The translations under genes and the position numbers were made by a program. A stretch of DNA of 64,000 bases from Actinokineospora enzanensis DSM 44649 (lineage in GTDB: Bacteria; Actinomycetota; Actinomycetes; Mycobacteriales; Pseudonocardiaceae): positions 1-64,000 of the forward strand of contig NZ_KB894425.1 of assembly GCF_000374445.1 (NCBI RefSeq), written 5' to 3'. Positions 6,609 through 16,337 of the stretch are shown here, one piece after another (position 1 is the first letter of the stretch; each line of letters starts with the position of its first letter). The notes beneath the pieces were generated by a model. That model was given only the letters and a program-made list of their open reading frames with translations. It did not search any database and was not told the DNA's origin.

Positions 6609-7513
6609 GCTGTGTCCGGGGGGCTGGGGGGGCTTGGGGGTGGGCGGGCCGCCGGGGGGTGGACTGGGGTGTGTGGGTTGGGGTGTGGGGGCATGAGGGG
6701 GTGAGGGTGGGGTGGGGGGAATGTGAGTGGGGGTTGGGTTTTGGGTGCGTGGGTGTTTATGTGTGCATGTGTGCATGGGTGGGTGAGGCCGGGTGGGGGA
6801 AGTGCGCAGAGTCTTGAGCGTCTAGGTAGTGGGCTGGGTGGGGGTACGCCCGGTGGGAGGGGTGGCGGAAGTTGATGTGTGAGGGGGGACACAGATAGGT
6901 GTCGGGCATATCCACGGCGGTATGGCGGGCGTTGTAGAGGGGGCTGGGGCAGGCCGCGTGGAGTGATCCTTAACTGTGGATGACCGGTAACGGGAATCCG
7001 CAGGTGGGGTGACGGAAATAGGGGTTTGGTGGAAAAGGCCGGGCCTGGGTGGATCAACGCCGATAGGGCCGTACGGAGGCATTGGCGAGTGTCACCGTGT
7101 GGGAGCCTGGGGGGCTGTGATCTCCGCCGCTAAGCCTCAAGTGGGTGGTTGTGGCCCAGGGCGTTATACGCTCTGTCACCTGCACGGCCGGTGGTGATCG
7201 TCCGTCGCTTGTGTACGGGGCAAGGCCTCCGACCTGCGACGTTCCCATCGGTCAAGTTACGTATGTGCATCTTTGATTGCTACTCACCGTGTAGTCAGTT
7301 GCCTACACACCGGCTTGAACGCCGAGTGAGTTACATAGGAACTAACCCTCCGTGTAACGAGCCCGGGTAACCAAGCGAATGAGGTAGCGCAGCCAGGTCC
7401 GACCGCCGCAGCTCGGGAGTTGGCTCAAGCACCAGTTTTGTCCAAACGCGTGGGCACTCGGGGATGGCCCGCGCCCGTGCATGCCCAATCCACCCGACAC
7501 GGGGGATAACACG
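6609..7513. other. Non-coding junction, G-rich then promoter region
   Basis: No gene supported. From about 6614 to 6800 the plus strand is almost entirely G and T, with many runs of four or more G, so G-quadruplex formation is possible. From about 7240 to 7380 the DNA is relatively AT-rich and contains GTTAC/GTAAC copies (7328, 7350, 7363). This is a likely promoter region for the polysaccharide operon starting at 7514. Confidence 0.6.
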
Positions 7514-9037
7514 ATGCGTGACCAAGTTGGCTTCCCACGCCGACGAGCAACCGCCATGTGGCCGGCCACCACCGCGCCGCGACACGGAGCGAACCCGCGG
7601 CAGGGTTTGCCCGCGGGCGAGCCTTCCTTCCCGCCGGTGGCGGGGTGGGAGCCGCGCTACCGCACCGGCGTGCTGCTCGCCGACCTCCTCTCCGTGCTGT
7701 TCGGGGTCCTGGTCGTCGGCGGGTTCGTGGCCAACCGGGTCGACCCGTCCAGCCCACTGGTCACCCCGACCGGCATGGTCACCTTCGGGGTGCTGGTCGG
7801 CTCGCTGATGGTGAACCGGGTGTGGAACCTGGCCGTGCTCGGCCAGGGCGCGGAGGAGTTCCGCAGACTCGGCCGGGCCTTCGTCGCGGCCTCGGTGGTC
7901 CTGGCGCTCGGCGGGCTGCTGTTCGACATCTCCCGGATCCGGCCCTGGGTGTTCGTGGTGGTCCCGGCGACCGCGCTGCTGGTCTTCCCGATGCGCTACG
8001 TGCTGCGCCAGTTCCTGCACCGCGCCCGCCGCGAGGGCCGCTGCCTGCTGCCGGTGATGGCCGCGGGCAACGTCGAGACCGTGCGCGACCTGATTACCCG
8101 CACCCGCGGCGCCGCCCACCTCGGCTGGCGCGTGGACGCGGTCTGCACCACCGACGGCCTCGGCGAGGACGTCAGCGAGATCGACGGCATCCCGGTGGTC
8201 GGTCAGCTGCGCGACCTGGCCACGCACGCCCGCCGCGGCGGCTACCGCATCGTGGCCGTCACCCCGGACGCCTACTGGACGCCCAAGCGGCTGCAGCAGC
8301 TGGCCTGGAAGCTGGAGGGCTCCGGCGCCGAGATGGTCGTCGCCCCGGTGCTGATGGAGGTGGCCGGGCCCCGGCTGCACGTGGACGCCGTGCTGGGCAT
8401 GCCGCTGCTGCGCGTCTCCGCCCCCTCGTTCACCGGCGTGCGCCGCGTGGTCAAGGACGTGTTCGACAAGGTCGGCGCCGCGCTGCTGCTGACCCTGCTG
8501 TCCCCGGTGATGATCGCGGTGTCGATCGCCATCGCGGTGGACAGCCGCGGGCCGGTGTTCTACAAGCAGCGTCGGGTCGGCAAGGACGGCCGCGAGTTCA
8601 CCATCGTCAAGTTCCGCACCATGGTGGTCAACGCGCACAAGATGGTGAACACGCTCACGGACAAGAACGAGGGCCACGGCCTGTTGTTCAAGATGCGCAA
8701 GGACCCGCGGGTGACCCGCGTCGGCAGCATCCTGCGCCGCTACTCCATCGACGAGCTGCCCCAGCTGTTCAACGTGATCGCGGGCCCCATGTCGCTGGTC
8801 GGCCCCCGGCCGCCGCTGCCCGAGGAGAGCGCCCGCTACGCGCCGGACGTGCGCCGCAGGCTGCTGGTCAAGCCCGGCCTGACCGGTCTCTGGCAGGTCA
8901 GCGGCCGCAGCGACCTGCCGTGGGAAGAGGCGGTCCGGCTCGACCTGCGCTACGTCGAGGACTGGTCGCTGGCGCTGGACGCGGTCATCCTGTGGAAGAC
9001 CTTCCGGGCGGTTTTCACTGGTCAGGGCGCGTACTGA
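7514..9037 (+). CDS. Polyprenyl-phosphate sugar-1-phosphate transferase
   Basis: A 507-residue membrane enzyme of the WcaJ/bacterial sugar transferase family. It should start repeat-unit synthesis by moving a sugar-1-phosphate from a UDP-sugar to undecaprenyl phosphate on the inner face of the membrane. Four N-terminal membrane helices and a CoA-binding-like domain precede a re-entrant helix and the catalytic C-terminal domain. That domain carries VFYKQRRVGKDG, FTIVKFRTM, DELPQLFNV, SLVGPRPPLPEE and KPGLTGLWQVSGRS. ATG 7514 follows GGGGGA; an in-frame start at 7481 is less likely. First gene of the operon reading to 18727. Confidence 0.92.
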   Translation: MRDQVGFPRRRATAMWPATTAPRHGANPRQGLPAGEPSFPPVAGWEPRYRTGVLLADLLSVLFGVLVVGGFVANRVDPSSPLVTPTGMVTFGVLVGSLMVNRVWNLAVLGQGAEEFRRLGRAFVAASVVLALGGLLFDISRIRPWVFVVVPATALLVFPMRYVLRQFLHRARREGRCLLPVMAAGNVETVRDLITRTRGAAHLGWRVDAVCTTDGLGEDVSEIDGIPVVGQLRDLATHARRGGYRIVAVTPDAYWTPKRLQQLAWKLEGSGAEMVVAPVLMEVAGPRLHVDAVLGMPLLRVSAPSFTGVRRVVKDVFDKVGAALLLTLLSPVMIAVSIAIAVDSRGPVFYKQRRVGKDGREFTIVKFRTMVVNAHKMVNTLTDKNEGHGLLFKMRKDPRVTRVGSILRRYSIDELPQLFNVIAGPMSLVGPRPPLPEESARYAPDVRRRLLVKPGLTGLWQVSGRSDLPWEEAVRLDLRYVEDWSLALDAVILWKTFRAVFTGQGAY

Positions 9038-9136
9038 CGGATATCGCGCGACGCTGGGGGAGCTAGTCGAACGCCCGCACGGCAGCAGGGGCCGCGGCGG
9101 GTGGGAATTCACGGGCAATACGTAAGGGGATTCAGC

Positions 9137-10228
9137 GTGGGAACGATCGGGCTAGCCGTCATCGGCGCGGGGTACTGGGGGCCGAATCTGGTGCGCAACG
9201 CGCAGGCCACCCCCGGTCTGCGGCTGCGCTACCTGTGCGACCTGGACGCCGACCGGGCGCGCCGGGTGCTTGGCGAGTACTCCACCGTCGCCGTGTCGGA
9301 CTCGCTGGACGAGGTGCTGGCCGACCCGTCGGTGGACGCGGTCGCCATCGCCACCCCCGCGGCCACCCACCTGCCGGTCGCCATGGCCGCGCTGGAGGCG
9401 GGCAAGCACGTGCTGGTGGAGAAGCCGCTCGCGGCCACCTACGCGGAGGGCCGCCAGCTGGTGGCGGCCGCCGACCGGCGCGGCCTGACCCTGATGCTCG
9501 ACCACACCTACTGCTACACCCCGGTCGTGGCGCACCTGCGCGAGCTGGTCCGTAGCGGCGGCATCGGCTCGGTGCAGTACCTGGACTCGGTGCGGATCAA
9601 CCTGGGCCTGGTGCAGCCGGACGTGGACGTGCTGTGGGACCTGGCCCCGCACGACCTGTCGATCTTCCTGTCGATCCTGCCGGAGGGCGTCCAGCCGATC
9701 GCGGTCGCCGCGCACGGCTCGGACCCGATCGGCGCGGGCCGCGCCTGCGTGGCGCACCTGACCATCGAGCTGACCGGCGGCGCCATGGCGCACGTGCACG
9801 TCAACTGGCTGTCCCCGACCAAGGTCCGCACGATGATCATCGGCGGCTCGGCGCGCACCGTGGTGTGGGACGACCTGAACCCGGCCCAGCGGCTGGCCAT
9901 CTACGACCGCGGCGTGGACCGCAAGGAGGCCACCGAGGTCGGCGCGGGCGAGCGCGCGCAGACCCTGGTCTCCTACCGCACCGGCGACATGGTCGCCCCG
10001 GCACTGCCGGAGAAGGAGGCGCTGCGCTCGGTGATGACCGAGTTCCACGCCGCCATCACCGAGAGCCGCCCGCCGCTGACCGACGGCCGCTCCGGCCTGC
10101 AGGTGCTGTCCATCCTGGAGGCGGCGTCCGCGAGCCTGGCCAAGGGCGGCACCTTCCTGCCCATCCTGGGCGCCGACCTTTCCGACAACAGCAACGCGAG
10201 CACCAGTGATGAAGGGGTCAACGCATGA
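9137..10228 (+). CDS. Gfo/Idh/MocA-family dehydrogenase
   Basis: A 363-residue NAD(P)-dependent oxidoreductase. The N-terminal Rossmann fold carries VIGAGYWGPNL, followed by the family's EKP motif (HVLVEKPLA) and a C-terminal alpha/beta domain. In polysaccharide clusters with DegT and WbpD-like proteins it usually oxidises the 3-position of UDP-GlcNAcA (WbpB role) before transamination; that exact substrate is inference. GTG at 9137 follows AAGGGG. It overlaps the next gene by 4 bp. Confidence 0.85.
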   Translation: MGTIGLAVIGAGYWGPNLVRNAQATPGLRLRYLCDLDADRARRVLGEYSTVAVSDSLDEVLADPSVDAVAIATPAATHLPVAMAALEAGKHVLVEKPLAATYAEGRQLVAAADRRGLTLMLDHTYCYTPVVAHLRELVRSGGIGSVQYLDSVRINLGLVQPDVDVLWDLAPHDLSIFLSILPEGVQPIAVAAHGSDPIGAGRACVAHLTIELTGGAMAHVHVNWLSPTKVRTMIIGGSARTVVWDDLNPAQRLAIYDRGVDRKEATEVGAGERAQTLVSYRTGDMVAPALPEKEALRSVMTEFHAAITESRPPLTDGRSGLQVLSILEAASASLAKGGTFLPILGADLSDNSNASTSDEGVNA

Positions 10229-11232
10229 GCGCGCAGCCGATCGAGGGCCAGCGCTTCCTGGTCACCGGCGGTGCCGGGACCATCGGGTCGTCCGTGGTTG
10301 ACCAGCTGGTCGCCGCCGGGGCCGCCGAGGTGACCGTCCTGGACAACCTGGTGCGCGGCCGCCGGGAGAACCTGGCCGACGCGGTCGCCGCGGCCGGTGA
10401 CAAGGTCCGCCTGGTCGAGGGCGACATCAACGACCGCGGCCTGGTGCACGAGCTGACCAAGGGCCAGGACGTGGTGTTCCACCTGGCCGCCATCCGCATC
10501 ACGCAGTGCGCCGAGGAGCCCCGGCTGGCGCTGGAGAGCCTGGTCGACGGCACCTTCACCGTCATCGAGGCGGCCGCGGAGCACGGCGTCAAGAAGGTCG
10601 TCGCGTCCTCGTCTGCCTCGGTCTACGGGCTGGCCGAGACGTTCCCGACCACCGAGCGGCACCACCCGTACAACAACGACACCTTCTACGGCGCCGCCAA
10701 GGCGTTCAACGAAGGCATGCTGCGCAGCTTCAAGGCCATGTACGACCTGGACTATGTCGCGCTGCGTTACTTCAACGTATACGGTCCGCGTATGGACGTG
10801 CACGGCCTCTACACCGAGGTCCTCATCCGCTGGATGGAGCGCATCGTCGAGGGCAAGCCGCCGCTGATCTTCGGTGACGGCGCGCAGACGATGGACTTCG
10901 TGCACGTGCACGACATCGCGCGGGCCAACATCCTGGCCGCGCAGGCGGATGTCACCGACACCGTCTACAACATCGCCAGCGCGACCGAGACCAGCCTGCT
11001 CGGCCTGGCCAAGGCGCTGCTCGGTGCGATGGACTCGGACCTCGGCGTCGAGCACGGCCCGGAGCGCAAGGTCAACGGCGTGACCCGGCGACTGGCGGAC
11101 ATCTCCGCTGTCGAGCGCGACCTGGGCTGGCGCCCGGAGATCGGCCTCGACGACGGCCTGCGCGGCCTGGTGGACTGGTGGCGCGGCGAGAAGGCCCGCA
11201 GCACGACGGGCTCGGGGGAAGGTACCGCCTGA
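10225..11232 (+). CDS. NAD-dependent sugar epimerase/dehydratase (SDR)
   Basis: A 335-residue extended short-chain dehydrogenase. NAD binding is by TGGAGTIGSS near residue 14. SSSASVYG contains the catalytic Ser, followed by the Tyr-Lys pair in FYGAAKAF. The RYFNVYGPR segment is typical of UDP-hexose 4-epimerases and related 4,6-dehydratases. It probably supplies or epimerises a nucleotide sugar for the polymer. The ATG overlaps the upstream stop; the next gene follows after 1 bp. Confidence 0.87.
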   Translation: MSAQPIEGQRFLVTGGAGTIGSSVVDQLVAAGAAEVTVLDNLVRGRRENLADAVAAAGDKVRLVEGDINDRGLVHELTKGQDVVFHLAAIRITQCAEEPRLALESLVDGTFTVIEAAAEHGVKKVVASSSASVYGLAETFPTTERHHPYNNDTFYGAAKAFNEGMLRSFKAMYDLDYVALRYFNVYGPRMDVHGLYTEVLIRWMERIVEGKPPLIFGDGAQTMDFVHVHDIARANILAAQADVTDTVYNIASATETSLLGLAKALLGAMDSDLGVEHGPERKVNGVTRRLADISAVERDLGWRPEIGLDDGLRGLVDWWRGEKARSTTGSGEGTA

Positions 11233-11233
11233 C

Positions 11234-12361
11234 ATGGCAATCCCGGTTATGAAGCCGCTGCTCGGCGAGGAGGAGGCGCTCGCCGTCGCGGAGGCCGTGC
11301 GCTCCGGCTGGGTGGCGCAGGGCCCGCGGGTGGCGAAGTTCGAAGAGGCGTTCGCGGCCCGGGTCGGCGCGGCGCACGGCGTGGCCGTGTCCAGCTGCAC
11401 CACCGCGCTGCACCTGTGCCTGCACCTGCTCGGCGTGCGGGCGGGCGACGAGGTCGTGGTGCCGTCGCTGTCGTTCATCGCAACCGCCAACGCGGTCCGC
11501 TACTGCGGCGCGACCCCGGTGTTCGCCGATGTCGACCCGCTGACCGGCAACCTCACCGCGGCGACCGTCGCGGCCGCGCTGACCCCCGCCACCAAGGCGG
11601 TCATGGTCGTGCACCAGGGCGGCGTGCCCGCGGACATCCCGGCGATCCGGGCCATCGCGGGCGACGTGCCGGTGGTCGAGGACGCGGCCTGCGCGGCCGG
11701 GTCCACATTGAACGGTGCCCCGGTCGGCACCGGCGCGCTGCTGGCCGCCTGGTCGTTCCACCCGCGCAAGCTGCTTACCACCGGTGAGGGCGGCATGGTC
11801 ACCACCGACGACCCCGAGTGGGCCAAGCGCCTGCGCAGGCTGCGTGAGCACGGCATGAGCATGTCGGCCGCGGACCGGCACGCGGCGGGCGGCGCGGTCG
11901 TCGAGTCCTATGTGGAGACCGCGTTCAACTACCGGATGACCGACATCCAGGCGGCCATGGGCCTGGTGCAGCTGACCCGGCTGGACGGCATCATCGAGCA
12001 GCGGCGCGCGCTGGCCGCCCGCTACCACGAGCTGCTCACCCCGCTGGGCCTGCGCGCGGTCATCGACCCGGCGCACGGCACGACGAACTACCAGTCGTTC
12101 TGGGTGGCGTTGCCCGAAGGCGCGCCCGCGCTGACCGAGGTGCTCGGCAAGCTGGCCGAGGCGGGCGTGTCCGCGCGGCGCGGCATCATGGCAGCGCACC
12201 TGGAGCCCGCGTACGAGGGTCACCCGCACCCGGCGCTGCCCGGCACCGAGGAGCTGGCGACCCGCTCGCTGATCCTGCCGCTGCACCACGAGCTCACCGA
12301 CGCCGACCAGAAGCACGTGGTCGGCGCGCTCGCCGACGCGCTGGGGCTGGTGGCCAAATGA
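11234..12361 (+). CDS. DegT/DnrJ/EryC1 sugar aminotransferase
   Basis: A 375-residue PLP enzyme. The Schiff-base lysine is in SFHPRKLLTTGEGGM, and family motifs VVVPSLSFIATANAV and VVEDAACAAGS are present. It transfers an amino group, usually from glutamate, to a keto-sugar nucleotide. It is the first of two DegT enzymes in the operon, so two different amino sugars, or a sequential diamino sugar, may be made. Overlaps the following glycosyltransferase by 4 bp. Confidence 0.88.
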   Translation: MAIPVMKPLLGEEEALAVAEAVRSGWVAQGPRVAKFEEAFAARVGAAHGVAVSSCTTALHLCLHLLGVRAGDEVVVPSLSFIATANAVRYCGATPVFADVDPLTGNLTAATVAAALTPATKAVMVVHQGGVPADIPAIRAIAGDVPVVEDAACAAGSTLNGAPVGTGALLAAWSFHPRKLLTTGEGGMVTTDDPEWAKRLRRLREHGMSMSAADRHAAGGAVVESYVETAFNYRMTDIQAAMGLVQLTRLDGIIEQRRALAARYHELLTPLGLRAVIDPAHGTTNYQSFWVALPEGAPALTEVLGKLAEAGVSARRGIMAAHLEPAYEGHPHPALPGTEELATRSLILPLHHELTDADQKHVVGALADALGLVAK

Positions 12362-14472
12362 CCTCCCGGCCGATCGCGGTCGTCGTCGTCACCTACAACA
12401 GCGCCGAGGTGATCGCGGACTGCCTGCGGTCGCTGCCCGCCGCGCTGGCCGGGGCGGGCGAGTCGCGGGTCATCGTGGTGGACAACGCCTCCGCGGACGG
12501 CACCGCCGACGTGGTGGCGGCGACCGACCCCGAGGTCAAGATCGTGCACCGGCCCGGCAACGACGGGTTCGCCGCGGGCGTCAACACCGGCTTCGCGCAC
12601 GCCGAGGGCTGCGACGTGCTGGTGCTCAACGCCGACATCCGGCTGGCGCCGGGCGCGGTCGCGGCGTTGCGGGCCGCGGTCCGGCCGGGGGTGGGGATCG
12701 TCGCGCCCAAGCTCACCGAGGTGGACGGGCACGTCCAGTTCTCGCTGCGGCGCACCCCCACGGTGCTGCGCACGCTGGGCGAGGCCGCGCTGGGCGGGGT
12801 GCGCGCTGGCCGGTTCGACCCGCTCGGCGAGACGGTGACCAAGCCCGCCGCCTACGAGCGCGCGGGCGTGGTGGACTGGGCGACCGGCGCGGCCTGGCTG
12901 GTCAGCCGGGAGTGCTACGACGCGGTCGGTCCGATCGAGGAGCGCTACCTGCTCTACTCCGAGGAGACCGAGTTCATGCTGCGGGCCGCCGCGGCCGGGT
13001 TCGCCACGTACTACGAGCCCGCCGCGCAGGCCGTACACCTGGGCGGCGAGTCGGAGACGTCGCCGCGGCTGTGGTCGCTGGTGGTGACCAACAAGGTGCG
13101 GCTGCACCGGGAGCGGCACGGCCGGGCGGTCGCCGCGGGCATGTGGGTGGCCTCGGTGCTCAACGCCCTACCCAGGGCCGCCCGGGGCAAGGCCACGCAC
13201 AAGGCGGCCCTGCGCGCGCTGCTCAGCCAGCGCCGCTGGCCCGCGCCGCTCTCCGGTGGACAGTCCACTACCGACTCCGCGGCTGTGGGTGCGGTGAACC
13301 GCAAGCGAGCCAAGGACGTGCCGCCGTACGTGTGCTTCTCCGCGCAGGACTGGTGGTACCACAACCAGGCGCACTCGGACTTCCAGCTGATGCGCCGGGT
13401 CGCCCAGCACCGCAAGGTGTTGCTGGTGAACAGCATCGGCCTGCGCATGCCCACGCCGGGCAAGAGCACCCAGTTCCTGCGCCGCATCCTGCGCAAGGCG
13501 GGCAGTGTGGCCAAGCTGGTCCGCCGCCCGCTGCCGGACGTGCCCGGCTACCATGTGATGACCCCGCTGCCGCTGCCCTTCTACGGCAGCGCCCGGATGC
13601 GCGCGCTGAACGCCGCGCTGGTCCGGGCCCAGGTGCGCGCGGTGTGCGCGGTGCTGCGGATGCCCAACCCGGTCGTGGTCGCCACCATCCCCACCGCGTG
13701 GGACGTGGTCGAGCCGATGCGCCGCCGTAGCCTGGTGTTCAACCGGTCCGACCGGCACTCGGCGTTCCCCGAGGCCGACCAGGGCACCATCGCGGCACTG
13801 GAGGAGAAGCTGCTGCGCGGCTCCGACCACGTGCTGTACGTGAGCCGCCAGCTCCAGGAGGAGGAGTCCGCGGCCACCGGCGACCGGGCCTACTTCCTCG
13901 ACCACGGCGTCGACCTGCAGCACTTCCGCCGCCGTCAGGAACTGCCCGCCGACCTGGCGAAGATCCCCGGTCCGCGGATCGGGTTCTTCGGCAGCCTGGA
14001 CGACTACCTGGTCGACTTCGACCTGCTGGAGCGGCTGGCGCGCGAGTTCCCCGCGGCCTCGCTGGTGCTCATCGGCGACGCCACGCTGTCCATGGAGCGG
14101 TTCGCGAAGTACTCGAACGTGCACTGGCTGGACTTCCGCCCGTACGCCGAGATCCCGGCCTACGGCACCGGCTTCGACGTGGCGATCATGCCGTGGCTAG
14201 ACAACGACTGGATCAAGCACGCGAACCCGATCAAGATGAAGGAGTACCTCGCGCTCGGTCTGGCCGTGGTGAGCACGGACTTCCCCGAGGTGCACCAGTA
14301 CCCCGAGCTGATCCGGATCGCCAAGGGGCACGACGCGTTCGTGGCCGCCGTGCGGCAGACCATCGCCGACGGCGGGTTGTCCACTGTAGAGGGACGGCGG
14401 GCCGCGGTACTGCCCGCCTCGTGGGATTCTCGGGCCAGGCAGCTGATGGACCTCGCCGAAGGGCAGCGGTAG
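12358..14472 (+). CDS. Fused GT2-GT4 glycosyltransferase
   Basis: A 704-residue protein with two glycosyltransferase modules. Residues about 4-290 are a GT2 (GT-A) rhamnosyltransferase-like domain with VVVVTYNSAEVI, VIVVDNASADGT and LVLNADI. A polar linker lies at about 300-322. Residues about 325-704 resemble a GT4-type GT-B enzyme with FDVAIMPW and an EYLALG acceptor/donor segment. It could add two successive sugars of the repeat unit. No frameshift is visible across the junction, so this is one real fused gene. Cytoplasmic. Confidence 0.82.
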   Translation: MTSRPIAVVVVTYNSAEVIADCLRSLPAALAGAGESRVIVVDNASADGTADVVAATDPEVKIVHRPGNDGFAAGVNTGFAHAEGCDVLVLNADIRLAPGAVAALRAAVRPGVGIVAPKLTEVDGHVQFSLRRTPTVLRTLGEAALGGVRAGRFDPLGETVTKPAAYERAGVVDWATGAAWLVSRECYDAVGPIEERYLLYSEETEFMLRAAAAGFATYYEPAAQAVHLGGESETSPRLWSLVVTNKVRLHRERHGRAVAAGMWVASVLNALPRAARGKATHKAALRALLSQRRWPAPLSGGQSTTDSAAVGAVNRKRAKDVPPYVCFSAQDWWYHNQAHSDFQLMRRVAQHRKVLLVNSIGLRMPTPGKSTQFLRRILRKAGSVAKLVRRPLPDVPGYHVMTPLPLPFYGSARMRALNAALVRAQVRAVCAVLRMPNPVVVATIPTAWDVVEPMRRRSLVFNRSDRHSAFPEADQGTIAALEEKLLRGSDHVLYVSRQLQEEESAATGDRAYFLDHGVDLQHFRRRQELPADLAKIPGPRIGFFGSLDDYLVDFDLLERLAREFPAASLVLIGDATLSMERFAKYSNVHWLDFRPYAEIPAYGTGFDVAIMPWLDNDWIKHANPIKMKEYLALGLAVVSTDFPEVHQYPELIRIAKGHDAFVAAVRQTIADGGLSTVEGRRAAVLPASWDSRARQLMDLAEGQR

Positions 14473-14474
14473 CC

Positions 14475-16337
14475 ATGTGTGGAATCGCCGGAGTGCGTCG
14501 GCTGGACGGGGCGCCGGTCGACCCGGCCGTACTGGTCGAGATGGCCAGACGGCTGCACCACCGTGGCCCGGACGACGCGGGCACCTGGATCGAGGGCGCC
14601 ACCGGCTTCGCGCACACCCGACTGTCCATCATCGACCTGGAAGCCTCCGTCCAGCCGATGCTGACCCCGGACCGGCGCAAGGTCATCGCGTTCAACGGCG
14701 AGATCCTGAACTACCGGCAGCTGCGCGCCGACCTGGACTACCCGTTCCGCACCAACGGCGACACGGAGACCCTGCTCGCGCTCTACCGCAAGCACGGCAT
14801 CGACAGCGTCACCAGGCTGCGCGGCCAGTTCGCCTACGCGATGCACGACGCCGACACCGGTGAGCTGCACCTGGTGCGCGACCGGCTGGGCATCCTGCCG
14901 CTGTACTACTACATCGACAACGAGGTGTTCGCGTTCGCCTCGGAGATCAAGGCGCTGCTGCCCGCCATCGGGCGGCGCGAGGTGGACCGGGCGAGCCTGC
15001 ACGACTACCTCGCGCACCGCTCGGTGCCTGCGCCGTACACGCTGGTCGAGGGCGTGCGGAAGGTGCCGCAGGGCCACCGGCTGACGCTGGGCCGGGACGG
15101 CCAGGTCCGGCTGCGCGCCTACTGGCAGATCCCGGCCGACGCCGAGCACCGGGTGGTGGCCCCCGAGCAGGCCGTGCGCCTGGTCGCCGACGGGCTCGAC
15201 GCCTCCATCGCGGACGCGCTGGTCGCCGACGTGCCGGTGGGCGCCTACCTGTCCGGCGGCATCGACTCCAGCCTGATCTCCGCGCTGGCCGCCAAGGCCA
15301 AGGGCGGCGAGGGCCTGCACACCTTCTCTGCCGGGTTCGGCGACCCGCGGGTGGACGAGCTGGACTGGGCGCGCAAGGTCGCAGGCATCGTGGGCTCCGA
15401 GCACCACGAGGTGATCGTCACCGCCGAGGACTTCAAAGACTCGTGGGCCAAGCTGAGCTGGCACCGGGACGCGCCGCTGTCCGAGCCTGCCGACGTGGCC
15501 GTGTTCCGGCTCGCCGAGCTGGCCAGGCAGCAGGTGAAGGTCGTGCTGTCCGGGGAGGGCAGCGACGAGCTGTTCGGCGGCTACCCCAAGTACAAGTTCG
15601 CGCAGGCCACTCGCTGGGCCGGGCTGGTGCCCGCGCCGCTGCGCGGGCGGATCCTGCCGCGGCTGGAGCGGGCGTTGCCCGCCTCGCAGTCCCGGCTCGG
15701 CGTGGCCGTGCGGGCGATGGGCGAGGGCAGCGCGGCGGAGCGGATGCGCGGCTGGTTCGCGCCGTTCACCGAGCAGGAGCGGGACGGGCTGCTCGGCGGC
15801 CCGGCGGTGCGCAGCGCCATCGCGCCCTACCAGCGCGGCCGCGGCGACGCGCTGAGCCGGATGCTCTACGCCGACTCGCACGCCTGGCTGGCCGACAACC
15901 TGCTGGAGCGCGGCGACCGGATGTCCATGGCCGCCTCGCTGGAGCTGCGCCCGCCGTTCCTGGACCACCGGCTGGTGGAGTTGGCGTTCTCGCTGCCCAG
16001 CTCGGTCAAGGTGCGCGGCGGCGTGACCAAGTGGGTGGTCAAGGAGGTCGCGCGGCGGCACCTGCCGGACGACGTGGTGGACCGGGCCAAGTCCGGCTTC
16101 AAGGTGCCGCTGGACGCGTGGTTCCGGAACGGGCTGCGGGACATGGCCAACGACCTGCTCACCGGTCCGTCCTCGTTCGTCGCGCAGACCTTGGAGCCGA
16201 CCGCGGTGCGCAGGCTGCTGTCCGAGCACGAGTCGGGCACCCGCAACGAGCAGCCCCGGCTGTGGACGCTGCTGTCGCTGGAGGTCTGGTACCGCGAGTT
16301 CGACAAGGCCACCCCGGCCCCGCGGGTGGACGCGTGA
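14475..16337 (+). CDS. Asparagine-synthase-like amidotransferase
   Basis: A 620-residue class II glutamine amidotransferase/synthetase. Cys2 (MCGIAG) is the glutaminase nucleophile and the ATP-pyrophosphatase loop SGGIDSS begins at about residue 260, with SGEGSDELFGGYPKY downstream. The protein has full AsnB length. Within polysaccharide loci such proteins (WbpS/WbmA type) amidate uronic acid carboxyls rather than aspartate. Given the surrounding nucleotide-sugar genes that is the favoured role here, but ordinary asparagine synthase activity is not excluded. Starts 2 bp after the preceding stop and overlaps the next gene. Confidence 0.85.
   Translation: MCGIAGVRRLDGAPVDPAVLVEMARRLHHRGPDDAGTWIEGATGFAHTRLSIIDLEASVQPMLTPDRRKVIAFNGEILNYRQLRADLDYPFRTNGDTETLLALYRKHGIDSVTRLRGQFAYAMHDADTGELHLVRDRLGILPLYYYIDNEVFAFASEIKALLPAIGRREVDRASLHDYLAHRSVPAPYTLVEGVRKVPQGHRLTLGRDGQVRLRAYWQIPADAEHRVVAPEQAVRLVADGLDASIADALVADVPVGAYLSGGIDSSLISALAAKAKGGEGLHTFSAGFGDPRVDELDWARKVAGIVGSEHHEVIVTAEDFKDSWAKLSWHRDAPLSEPADVAVFRLAELARQQVKVVLSGEGSDELFGGYPKYKFAQATRWAGLVPAPLRGRILPRLERALPASQSRLGVAVRAMGEGSAAERMRGWFAPFTEQERDGLLGGPAVRSAIAPYQRGRGDALSRMLYADSHAWLADNLLERGDRMSMAASLELRPPFLDHRLVELAFSLPSSVKVRGGVTKWVVKEVARRHLPDDVVDRAKSGFKVPLDAWFRNGLRDMANDLLTGPSSFVAQTLEPTAVRRLLSEHESGTRNEQPRLWTLLSLEVWYREFDKATPAPRVDA

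Noticed and set aside
7140-7400. Riboswitch upstream of the polysaccharide operon
   Set aside because: Some short pairing and conserved-looking purine runs are present, but no known riboswitch consensus (including the c-di-AMP ydaO type) could be matched by eye.
7331-9118. Long His/Gln/Arg-rich frame opposite the sugar transferase
   Set aside because: It is antisense to a well-supported enzyme and has the composition typical of antisense frames in high-GC coding DNA.
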